Below the pieces are notes generated by a model. The model was given only the letters and a program-made list of their open reading frames with translations, was not told the DNA's origin and did not search any database. A stretch of DNA of 20,052 nt from Muribaculaceae bacterium (GTDB lineage Bacteria; Bacteroidota; Bacteroidia; Bacteroidales; Muribaculaceae): NCBI GenBank assembly GCA_016302215.1, contig JAEDNZ010000010.1, forward strand, positions 1 to 20,052, in the 5' to 3' direction. The position numbers were made by a program, and so were the translations under genes. Below are positions 7,899 through 15,156 of this stretch, piece by piece (the stretch's first letter is position 1; the number at the start of each line of letters is the position of its first letter).

Positions 7899-9476
7899 AT
7901 GGACCTCGCAGGACTCAAACAGCTGCCCCTCGGCGTGCAGACATTTGAAAAAATCATCGATGGCAACATGCTGTATGTTGACAAGACTGATGCCATGTAT
8001 CGTCTCGCTAACGGCGCCGGGCAATATGTGTTCTTGAGCCGCCCGAGGCGCTTCGGCAAGTCTTTGCTCACTTCTACGCTGCGTTGCTACTTCGAGGGCC
8101 GGCGTGACCTCTTTGACGGCCTCGCCATCGCAAAGCTCGAGACGCGGTGGACACGTCACCCGGTGCTCCACTTTGACATGAGCCTCGGCAAACACATGGA
8201 CAGCGCCCGCCTCGAAGAGTACTTGGGCATACAGCTCGCCGCCTACGAGGGCACTTACGGCATCACCGAGCCGCTCGCCGGCAGCAACAACCGCCTGGCC
8301 ATGCTAATACGGCGCGCCTACGAGCACTCCGGCCAAAAGGTGGTAGTCCTTATTGACGAATACGATGCTCCGCTCCTCGATGTGGTCCACGAAGACGAAA
8401 ATCTGCCCCTGCTGCGCAATGTGATGCGCAATTTCTACTCGCCGCTAAAGGCGTGCGACCCTTACTTGCGATTTGTATTCATCACCGGCATCACCAAATT
8501 CTCTCAGATAAGCATCTTCAGCGAGCTCAACAACATCACCAACGTGAGCATGCTGCCCGAGTTTGCTGCCATCTGCGGCTTCACCAAAGAGGAGCTCTCC
8601 GGAGTATTATCCGACTACGTCGAGGCTATGGCCCGTGCGCTCGGCATCAGCCACGACAAAATGATTGACGAGCTGACATATAGATACGACGGATACCACT
8701 TCACCTGGCCCTCGCCCGACATCTTCAACCCCTTCAGCTTGCTCAATGCCTTCGCCCGTAAGCGCCTCAGCAGCTATTGGTTTGAGACCGGCACGCCTAC
8801 ATATCTCATCGAGATGATGCGCAAGTTTGACGTTGCGCCCTCTCAGATAGGGCCTATACGAGCCGGCATCGAGAGCTTTGACGCCCCGGCCGAAAGGCTT
8901 AAGAGCATAACACCGCTACTCTATCAGAGTGGATATCTCACTATCAAGGATGGTGACTGTGATGCTGATGTATATACCCTTGACATTCCTAACAACGAGA
9001 TACGCACAGGCCTGTATGGCAGCATGTTGCCCAACTATGTTGACTCCGGCATCGGTGAGCTCAGACCTATTCTCTTCGAGATGTCTGACGCCTTGCGCTC
9101 CGATGATATCAATGGCGCTATGGCGCGGTTGAAGGAGTATCTGCTATCCGTGCCTTATTGTAGAGACACCAATAGCGAGGGCCACTACCAGCAGATGCTC
9201 TATATCATATTCACGCTCTTGGGTTACTACGTCGATGTGGAGGTGCATACCGCCAAGGGTCGCGTGGATATGGCGCTGCGCACCGCCTACGCCCTTTACC
9301 TCATTGAGCTGAAAATCAACGCCTCAGCCGCCGAAGCCCTCCGCCAGATTGACATCCGTGAATATGCCTCGCGTTTTGCTTTGCTTCAGCTGCCCGTAAT
9401 CAAGGTAGGCATCAATTTCAGCACCGACGAGCGCACCATCACCGAGTGGCTCATCGACGACCCGCGCAAAGCATAG
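7899..9476 (+). CDS. AAA_9 ATPase with C-terminal PDDEXK_9 nuclease-like domain
   Basis: A 525-residue two-domain protein of a family very abundant in gut Bacteroidota, often annotated as ATP-binding protein or DUF1703 protein; no cellular role is established. N-terminal AAA_9 part: the LPLGVQTFEKI entry motif, YVDKT (26-30), an unusual Walker A RPRRFGKS (48-55), Walker B VVVLIDEYD (148-156) and the family motif TGITKFSQ (196-203). A helical linker leads to the C-terminal PD-(D/E)xK fold with GRVD (D457) and YLIELK (E470, K472) plus a downstream Gln483. The nuclease-site residues and both Walker motifs appear intact, so the protein could be active. It stands alone with its own promoter and no partner gene. 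In many genomes this family occurs in many near-identical copies, suggesting selfish or lineage-expanded behaviour. Confidence 0.9.
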   Translation: MDLAGLKQLPLGVQTFEKIIDGNMLYVDKTDAMYRLANGAGQYVFLSRPRRFGKSLLTSTLRCYFEGRRDLFDGLAIAKLETRWTRHPVLHFDMSLGKHMDSARLEEYLGIQLAAYEGTYGITEPLAGSNNRLAMLIRRAYEHSGQKVVVLIDEYDAPLLDVVHEDENLPLLRNVMRNFYSPLKACDPYLRFVFITGITKFSQISIFSELNNITNVSMLPEFAAICGFTKEELSGVLSDYVEAMARALGISHDKMIDELTYRYDGYHFTWPSPDIFNPFSLLNAFARKRLSSYWFETGTPTYLIEMMRKFDVAPSQIGPIRAGIESFDAPAERLKSITPLLYQSGYLTIKDGDCDADVYTLDIPNNEIRTGLYGSMLPNYVDSGIGELRPILFEMSDALRSDDINGAMARLKEYLLSVPYCRDTNSEGHYQQMLYIIFTLLGYYVDVEVHTAKGRVDMALRTAYALYLIELKINASAAEALRQIDIREYASRFALLQLPVIKVGINFSTDERTITEWLIDDPRKA

Positions 9477-9501
9477 CCTCTCCGCCACTATCGCGGCTGT
9501 A

Positions 9502-10743
9502 TCAATTAGGTCTATACACCAACGTGGCCGAGGGCGACTCAAAGATATCCGCAGCCACGCGCCTCACATCATCGAGGGTCACTGACCGCTGCCGAGCCGG
9601 CTGCTCGTTGAAATCCTCACCTTTCATCACCGCATCGGCAAGGCTCTGTGCCAAGGTCTCGGCGCGCAGGTTCGACATCCGGTAATTGGTCTCATACCGC
9701 CGTATGGCGCGCTCAAGCTCGTAGGGAGTCACCGCGTCGAGCGCCTCCAACCTGCGCGCCTCGCGCATCAGCAGCTCCTCGGCGCGAGCCTCGGCCTCCG
9801 GGCCCTCCTCGGCAAGCAAGGCCGTCAGCAGCATGGCGCCTTCGTGCATATATCCCTGTATGCACGCATCGGCCGACGCATACAGCCCCGTGCTGCCCAA
9901 CACTAAGTTCTGATAAAAGCGCGACGACTGTCCCGACGACAATATATCGGTTATCACGTCAGCCACAAAATAGTCATGCTCGCCATACGGTCGCATCGCA
10001 AAGGCCTTGATTATCATGGTCTGCGGCACTGCCCCGCTCACCTCCTTACGCACATCAGCCGTAGGAAAGCCCGGTGCCGGCAGTCGTCGCGGTGCGATGG
10101 CGCGGCGTGGCAGGTCGCCAAACCATTTCTCCACCAGCGCCCGCGTGTCCTCAAGGCTGATATTACCCACGATTGACAGCACCGCATTGTTTGGCGCATA
10201 ATGCTCGGCAAACACCCGCCGCACATCTTCGTTGGTAACGCGCGCTATATGGCTCGGCTCAAGGCCTATCACCGGCCACGAATAGGGGTGCTCCGGTGCA
10301 TACAGCATAGCGCTCAGATGGTGCATGGCATCGCCGTAGGGCCGGTTAAGGCATTGCTGCTTAAACTCCTCGATGACCACTGACCGCTGCACACGCAGCG
10401 ACTCCTCGCTCATCGACAGACCCAGCATACGATCGCTCTCCAAGCGCAACGCCACCTCTATATTCTGCACCGGCACCACGTCGTAAAAGTTGGTATAGTC
10501 TTTTGACGTCCACGCGTTGTTGACACCGCCGGCGCGCTCCATCTCGCCGTCAAAATCGGCCACGTTGACTGAGCCGCCAAACATCAGATGCTCAAACAGA
10601 TGCGCCACACCCGTCAGCTCGCGGCTCTCATCGCGCGAGCCGGTGTCATACAGCACATTTACAACAGCCATCGCCGCTGATGGCTCGCGGCGATGCACTA
10701 CTCGTAGGCCGTTTGCAAGGGCAAACGTTGTGTAATCTATCAT
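9502..10743 (-). CDS. M16-family zinc metallopeptidase (insulinase/pitrilysin-like)
   Basis: A 413-residue single-unit M16B-type peptidase made of an M16 catalytic domain plus the M16C partner domain. The inverted zinc motif HLFEH is at residues 48-52, and the downstream Glu ligand lies in VVIEEF (E125/E126). The second half keeps SSRFYQNLVLGSTGLY, the family's conserved Arg/Tyr region. No signal peptide is visible, so a cytoplasmic location is likely unless the true N-terminus differs. Such enzymes act as dimers, often as one active and one inactive chain; only the active-type chain is present here. It starts 4 bp after the upstream peptidyl-prolyl isomerase stop, so the two are almost certainly translated from one mRNA. 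It converges on the AAA_9 gene with a 25-bp gap. Confidence 0.93.
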   Translation of the reverse strand: MIDYTTFALANGLRVVHRREPSAAMAVVNVLYDTGSRDESRELTGVAHLFEHLMFGGSVNVADFDGEMERAGGVNNAWTSKDYTNFYDVVPVQNIEVALRLESDRMLGLSMSEESLRVQRSVVIEEFKQQCLNRPYGDAMHHLSAMLYAPEHPYSWPVIGLEPSHIARVTNEDVRRVFAEHYAPNNAVLSIVGNISLEDTRALVEKWFGDLPRRAIAPRRLPAPGFPTADVRKEVSGAVPQTMIIKAFAMRPYGEHDYFVADVITDILSSGQSSRFYQNLVLGSTGLYASADACIQGYMHEGAMLLTALLAEEGPEAEARAEELLMREARRLEALDAVTPYELERAIRRYETNYRMSNLRAETLAQSLADAVMKGEDFNEQPARQRSVTLDDVRRVAADIFESPSATLVYRPN

Positions 10744-10747
10744 TACC

Positions 10748-11632
10748 CTATTTCAATACTTGCATTGACAAGATGCGCACATCTTCTTTGGGACGGTCAT
10801 CGCTGTTGGTGGCCACCTGCTCGATGCTGTCTATCACCTCCATGCCCTCAATGACCTCGCCAAAGACGGTGTAGGCATTATCCAGGTGGGGCGTGCCGCC
10901 TATGCTCGTATAGGTCTGTTTCATCTCCTCGGTGATGGTCACCGGGTGGGCCTTAACTTCGGCCTCGGTCTGCGCTATCAGCTTGTCTTGCAAGGCCTTC
11001 AGACCGGCACGGTCGCCGGCGCGCTGCATAGCCATAATTTCGTCGCGATGGCTTGCCGCAAGGTTGTTAAATACGGCCTGCATCTGCTGATTGACCATGT
11101 ATTGCTCCATCTGCGCCATCTCGGCCGGCGCCACGCGCTTGCCGGTGACCACATAAAATTGCGAGCCTGACGACCGCTTCATAGGATTGACCTGGTCGCC
11201 CTGACGCGCTGCCGCCAGCGCCCCACGCTTATGGAAATGCTTCGGGAACACTATCTCGGCATCGAGCGTATAATCCGGGCCGCCGCTGCCCAGTCGCTGA
11301 CCTGCCGTAGCGGTCTTTGAATCGGGGTCGCCGGCCTGCACCATAAACTCTTTTATTACGCGGTGAAACAGCGTGCTGTCATAATAGCCCTCACGGGCCA
11401 GCTTCACAAAGTTGTCGCGATGCTTGGGAGTATCGCCATAAAGGAGCACTGTGAAGTCGCCCTTGGTGGTCTTCACTAACACGCGTGCTGACGCGGTGTC
11501 GGTAGCTGTGGCTTGTGTCATGGTTGCTGTGGTGTCATTGTCTGTATTAGCGCCGGCATCTGATGCTCCTGACGCCCCGCAGGCGGTCATAGCGGCAAAT
11601 GCTATCGCTATTGAAAAAAGTTTTTTCAACAT
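10748..11632 (-). CDS. Cyclophilin-type peptidyl-prolyl isomerase, lipoprotein
   Basis: A 294-residue envelope folding catalyst. The N-terminus MLKKLFSIAIAFAAMTAC is a lipoprotein signal with the lipidated Cys at residue 18. A Thr/Ala/Asp-rich linker to about residue 48 follows. The cyclophilin fold then begins with VLVKTTKGDF and holds the active-site stretch FHRV with FMVQAGD, then SSGSQFYVV and VFGEVIEGMEVID. A helical, charged insert of about 70 residues, rich in Met, Gln and Lys, separates SQFYVV from the final HLDNAYTVFGE part; similar inserts are frequent in Bacteroidota cyclophilins. The usual active-site Trp region reads GTPHLDN, so the ligand pocket is variant. No strong promoter is visible in the 67-bp gap upstream, so it may be read through from the transporter operon. 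Confidence 0.93.
   Translation of the reverse strand: MLKKLFSIAIAFAAMTACGASGASDAGANTDNDTTATMTQATATDTASARVLVKTTKGDFTVLLYGDTPKHRDNFVKLAREGYYDSTLFHRVIKEFMVQAGDPDSKTATAGQRLGSGGPDYTLDAEIVFPKHFHKRGALAAARQGDQVNPMKRSSGSQFYVVTGKRVAPAEMAQMEQYMVNQQMQAVFNNLAASHRDEIMAMQRAGDRAGLKALQDKLIAQTEAEVKAHPVTITEEMKQTYTSIGGTPHLDNAYTVFGEVIEGMEVIDSIEQVATNSDDRPKEDVRILSMQVLK
11611..11629. repeat. 19-bp perfect palindrome over codons 2-8 of the PPIase
   Basis: TTGAAAAAAGTTTTTTCAA is two 9-bp arms around a single G, starting directly after the start codon. It encodes part of the Lys/Leu/Phe start of the signal peptide. In mRNA it could form only a weak A-U hairpin with a minimal loop, so coding constraint is the simplest explanation. 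Confidence 0.5.
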
Positions 11633-11699
11633 TTCACTGACGTTTGTATTGTTTTAATATGTTGTTGCTTAACAGTTTACATCGCTCTCGCCGGCAGCC

Positions 11700-12083
11700 T
11701 CACAGGCTCTCGGCCTTGGGATAGAGGCGCTTATAGATGCGCCGGAAGTTGTCGTCTGTGGCTATCAGCTCGGCGGCGCGGTTCTGATAATCCTCACCGT
11801 AGATTGACGACATCACGTCGGGCAGATACTTATGCTCGCGGTCGCGGTCGATGGTAGCTGCCACAAGGTCCTTGATGGCCGCTGAATAGCGCGCACCGTC
11901 GATGGCATGAAGATAGCGCGCCGCGCTCGCTAAAAACTGGCCGTTCAGATCCACGCGCTTCATATTATCCACCAACCATGGCAGGTCGCCATCGATGTCG
12001 TCGATATTATTGGCTATATACTCGTAGGTCTGCAAGCCGTCGCTGTCAGACTTGAGTGTCTTTTCTTGTTCGTCGTTCATCAT
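11700..12083 (-). CDS. Hypothetical acidic protein, 127 aa
   Basis: I do not recognise this family. It is a soluble, acidic, probably all-helical protein without signal peptide, membrane segment or cysteine. Notable stretches are YEYIANNIDDIDGDLPWLVDNM (about residues 20-41), the conserved-looking DLNGQFLASAARYLHAID (about 45-62), and a C-terminal DNFRRIYKRLYPKAESL. Two adjacent ATG codons give either 127 or 126 residues. It begins 6 bp after the Na/Pi transporter stop, so the two are very likely co-translated. A role tied to that transporter or to phosphate homeostasis is inference from position only. The reading frame is credible because it is bounded by genes on the same strand and has balanced composition. 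Confidence 0.78.
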   Translation of the reverse strand: MMNDEQEKTLKSDSDGLQTYEYIANNIDDIDGDLPWLVDNMKRVDLNGQFLASAARYLHAIDGARYSAAIKDLVAATIDRDREHKYLPDVMSSIYGEDYQNRAAELIATDDNFRRIYKRLYPKAESL

Positions 12084-12089
12084 GTCTTG

Positions 12090-13913
12090 TCACACTGAAA
12101 TTTTATGTCTGAACTGTTCTTTGATTGTATCTACCACGTTGATGACATAGTCGCCGGTCTTCTCGAGCACGCCTACTATGTCCATATAGTAAATACCGGC
12201 CTGATATTCATAGTGGCCCGAATTGATATTCTCGATATTAGCAGAGCGCAGCGTGTTGCGCATATTGTTGATTTCGCGCTCTTTGTTGTACGAGTCTATG
12301 ATCGAGCGCTCGCCCACATTTTCTATGTCTGACAGCTCGCTCACCATCATCGCCATCGCCTGCTTGATGTAGGCATACATGGTGTCGATGTTGGTGTAAA
12401 TCTCCTCGTTGAAGGTAACGCCGCTCTCCACCTTGCGCATCAATATCTTACCCACGCCCATGCAGCAGTCGGCGATGCTCTCTATCTCGCTGATGATGCC
12501 CAGCATGGCGGCGATGCGCAGCTTACCCTCATTTGAGAGCCTGCCCTCAGCACACCTATTGAGATACTGTGCTATCTCTAACTCCATGCGGTCTGAGATA
12601 TCCTCATACTTCTCAAGCCGCGAATACAGTTTGTTGAATTCCTCGCTCTTCTCCTTGGTGTGTATAAGCGTCTGTGCCATATCCATCATGCGACCTACGC
12701 GCTCGGCATAAACATACATTTCTTTCTCGGCCTGAGCTATGTTAAGCTCTGACGCATTGAGAAGACCGCGTGAGATAAATTTCAGCGTGAACTCATCGTC
12801 ATCGCGATGCTTCGACGGAACCAAGAACTCTACGATGCGCACATACAGCTTGGTCATCCATATCATCACCATCACATTCACAATATTAAATGTGGTGTGG
12901 AAGATTGACAAACCGAACGACACGCTCATCTGCATCTTGGCAACTGTAGCCAGAGCCGGATGTCCCGCCGGCAAGCTGTTGTCAAACAGATGGTTATACA
13001 CCTCCGGAGCTGTCTTCTCAAGGTCATTGACAAAGCCGTACAGAGCATCGGGGCTGCCCTGGCCTATCGACTCAGTGAGCCACGAGTTAAACTCGGCAAA
13101 CGGCACAAACACACACAGGCACCACAGCGTGCCCAGCACATTGAATAGCAGGTGGCCCATAGCCGTGCGCTTCGCCGCCACATTTCCGCTCATTGACGCC
13201 AACAGTGGCGTTATCGTGGTTCCGATATTACTACCCAACACCAGCGCGCACGCAAGGTCAAAGGATATCCAGCCCTTGCTGCACATTATCAGCGTGATGG
13301 CAAACATCGCCGCCGACGATTGTATCACGGCCGTTACCACAAGCCCCACAAGCGTGAACAGCAGCACTGACCTGAAGCCCAGCGACGCATACTCACGCAG
13401 GTAGGCAAACATCTCGGGATTATTCTGCAAATCAGGCACATAGCTGCTAATCATATCCAAGCCCATAAACAGAAACGAGAAGCCCACCAAGAACTCGCCT
13501 ATGGACTTCGCCTTGCTGCGGTTGGTAAACAGCAGCACCACCGCCAGAGCTATCAGCGGCAAAATCATCAGCGAGATATTAACCTTGAAGCCGAAGATGG
13601 AGATAATCCACGCCGTAAACGTCGTGCCCACGTTGGCGCCCATAATCACAGCCATTGACTGCGCAAGGGTCATCAAGCCCGCATTCACAAAGCTCACCAC
13701 CATCACCGTAGAGGCCGACGAGCTCTGTATCAGCGCTGTGATGGAGCAGCCCGTCAGCAGGCCCGCAAAGCGGTTGCGCGTCATGGCCGACAAGATATTG
13801 CGTAAGCGGTCACCGGCTGCCTTCTGCAAGCCTTCACTCATTACCTTCATGCCGTACAGAAACAGTCCCACTGCTCCCAACAAGCACAAAAAATCCATTA
13901 TACTGTATTCCAT
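12090..13913 (-). CDS. Na+/phosphate cotransporter with C-terminal PhoU-like domain
   Basis: A 607-residue inner-membrane protein of the NptA/YjbB type (PF02690). The two inverted membrane repeats are visible with their paired QSS motifs, LIQSSSAST (61-69) and VIQSSAAM (196-203), and with GANVGTT (92-98) and GSNIGTT (227-233). Helices continue to about residue 365. From about 385 to 600 a soluble helical PhoU-like domain follows, with acidic metal-type clusters such as EKYEDISDRMELE and EIESIADC. Family members import or export phosphate using the sodium gradient; direction here is unknown. The frame runs back to an ATG at 13970, but the -7 promoter element overlaps that position, so the start at 13913 (MEYSIMDFLC) is preferred. 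MDFLC at 13898 is the alternative. It heads an operon with the 127-aa gene. Confidence 0.93.
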   Translation of the reverse strand: MEYSIMDFLCLLGAVGLFLYGMKVMSEGLQKAAGDRLRNILSAMTRNRFAGLLTGCSITALIQSSSASTVMVVSFVNAGLMTLAQSMAVIMGANVGTTFTAWIISIFGFKVNISLMILPLIALAVVLLFTNRSKAKSIGEFLVGFSFLFMGLDMISSYVPDLQNNPEMFAYLREYASLGFRSVLLFTLVGLVVTAVIQSSAAMFAITLIMCSKGWISFDLACALVLGSNIGTTITPLLASMSGNVAAKRTAMGHLLFNVLGTLWCLCVFVPFAEFNSWLTESIGQGSPDALYGFVNDLEKTAPEVYNHLFDNSLPAGHPALATVAKMQMSVSFGLSIFHTTFNIVNVMVMIWMTKLYVRIVEFLVPSKHRDDDEFTLKFISRGLLNASELNIAQAEKEMYVYAERVGRMMDMAQTLIHTKEKSEEFNKLYSRLEKYEDISDRMELEIAQYLNRCAEGRLSNEGKLRIAAMLGIISEIESIADCCMGVGKILMRKVESGVTFNEEIYTNIDTMYAYIKQAMAMMVSELSDIENVGERSIIDSYNKEREINNMRNTLRSANIENINSGHYEYQAGIYYMDIVGVLEKTGDYVINVVDTIKEQFRHKISV

Positions 13914-13967
13914 CGTAAGTGGTGGTGTAAGTGTTGGTAAAAAATGTCGTTTGTTGCAATTATATCG

Positions 13968-13999
13968 CAAAGTTAAGAATTTTTTCTTAATCCGCTAAA
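13968..13999 (-). promoter_or_regulatory. Promoter of the Na/Pi cotransporter operon
   Basis: On the minus strand: TTTA (13999-13996), exactly 20 bp of spacer, then TAACTTTG (13975-13968) followed by C. The -7 element is an exact TAnnTTTG match and the spacing is the Bacteroidota norm. Transcription should start near 13962, giving a leader of about 50 nt to the ATG at 13913. The -33 box lies inside the spacer of the opposing glycosyltransferase promoter. Confidence 0.65.
13973..13990. promoter_or_regulatory. Operator-like inverted repeat TTAAGAA-N4-TTCTTAA
   Basis: A perfect 7-bp inverted repeat with a TTTT centre. It overlaps the first bases of the transporter -7 element on one side and the expected -33 position of the glycosyltransferase promoter on the other. 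A dimeric regulator bound here would block both promoters. No regulator gene is visible in the window. Confidence 0.45.
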
Positions 14000-14014
14000 A
14001 AAACGCTAATTTTG
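13983..14014 (+). promoter_or_regulatory. Promoter of the glycosyltransferase pair
   Basis: TTTC (13983-13986) as a weak -33, a 20-bp spacer, then TAATTTTG (14007-14014), an exact TAnnTTTG match, followed by C. Only 4 nt separate the element from the ATG at 14019, so transcription should begin at or next to the start codon. Confidence 0.6.
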
Positions 14015-14018
14015 CATC

Positions 14019-15116
14019 ATGAAGATTTTGCTTATCGGCGATGCCAGCAATTATCACGCCTGTTTGGGGGGCGCTCTGCGCCGCCTCGGACATGACGTGA
14101 CCGTTGCCTCGTCGGGCTCCCGATGGATGCATACACACCGCGACATCGACCTCGCAAGGCCCCTCCCCGGCAAGGCCGGCGGCGCGCTCCTCGCACTCAA
14201 GCTCGCGGCCGCGGCGCGACGCCTGCGCGGATTTGACATAGTGCAAATCAGCAACCCCGTATTCGTGGAGCTACGCCCGCACCGCGTCAAGAAAATCTTC
14301 GACGACCTGCGCCGCCACAATGGCGCGGTATATCTCACCGCTCTCGGCATCGACGTGCCTTATTACCGTATGTGCTGCCACAACGATTGCCCCCTGCGCT
14401 ACAACGACGTCTTTGACCGCCGCGCCGCTAAGCTCCGCGTCCGCCAAGACGATTGGCTCAACAAGCCCCTCGTAGCCCTCAACGACCACGTTTACAGCCA
14501 CATAGATGGCGTCATCACTGCGCTGTATGAATACCACCTGTCTGTGCAGCGCATCCTTCCGCCCGACAAGATTGCCTACGCCGGTATTCCTATCGACACG
14601 CAAAGCATCGAGCCCCGACCTATTGCGCCCGACGGCCGCAAGATTTCAATCTTCCTGGGCCGGCACAGCTATCGCATGGCCGAGAAGGGCACTGACATCC
14701 TCGAGAAAGCCGCGCGCATCGTAGCGCAGCGCTACCCCGACACCTGCCGCCTCGACATCGTCGAAAACCTCCCTTACCACGAATATGTGCAACGGCTGCG
14801 TGCCGCCGACATCGTCCTTGACCAGCTATACTCTTACACCCCCGCCACCAATGCCCTCCTCGCCATGGCTCACGGCCAGGCCGTGGTCTCAGGCGCTGAA
14901 CCCGAGTATTATCGCTTCATAGGCGAAGACACCCTGCGCCCTATCATCAACTGCAGCCCTGACGACAGCATCGACAGCATCGCCGACACCATACAAAGCG
15001 CCATCGCCGACAGAGACCGGCTGCGCCAACGGGGACGCGAGAGCCGCGACTTCGCCGTCAAGCACAACGACAGCATCACCGTGGCCCGCCGTTTTATCAA
15101 TTTCTGGACGCGATAA
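14019..15116 (+). CDS. GT-B fold glycosyltransferase (GT4-like)
   Basis: A 365-residue cytoplasmic or membrane-associated sugar transferase. The N-terminus MKILLIGDASNYH is the first Rossmann strand and turn, followed by LGHDVTVAS (23-31), the usual second strand, so the start is secure. The C-terminal donor half begins at ISIFLGRHSYRMAEKGTDIL (209-228) and includes AADIVLDQLY (262-271) and LLAMAHGQAVVSG (280-292). That last stretch aligns with the EAMAxGxPVV loop of GT4 enzymes, but the Glu is Leu281 and the partner Glu of the EX7E motif is Tyr273, so the canonical pair is missing. A cysteine cluster CCHNDC (119-124) lies in the acceptor half. A GT2 gene follows after 40 bp. Together they probably build a surface glycan; donor and acceptor are unknown. 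Confidence 0.86.
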   Translation: MKILLIGDASNYHACLGGALRRLGHDVTVASSGSRWMHTHRDIDLARPLPGKAGGALLALKLAAAARRLRGFDIVQISNPVFVELRPHRVKKIFDDLRRHNGAVYLTALGIDVPYYRMCCHNDCPLRYNDVFDRRAAKLRVRQDDWLNKPLVALNDHVYSHIDGVITALYEYHLSVQRILPPDKIAYAGIPIDTQSIEPRPIAPDGRKISIFLGRHSYRMAEKGTDILEKAARIVAQRYPDTCRLDIVENLPYHEYVQRLRAADIVLDQLYSYTPATNALLAMAHGQAVVSGAEPEYYRFIGEDTLRPIINCSPDDSIDSIADTIQSAIADRDRLRQRGRESRDFAVKHNDSITVARRFINFWTR

Positions 15117-15156
15117 CCCTTAACCACAGCACCCCGCCACCCCTCACTTCACTGCC

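Noticed and set aside
9477..9501. Possible bidirectional terminator between the AAA_9 and M16 genes
   Set aside because: CCGC...GCGG gives only a 4-bp stem and no T run on either side.
11696..11708. AGCCT-CAC-AGGCT hairpin over the stop of the 127-aa gene
   Set aside because: A 5-bp stem with a 3-nt loop and GC-rich sequence rather than U residues after it; too weak to call a terminator.
12739..13404. 221-codon open frame on the + strand opposite the Na/Pi transporter
   Set aside because: Ser/Thr/Asn-rich composition typical of an antisense shadow; the opposite strand encodes clear QSS and GTT transporter motifs.
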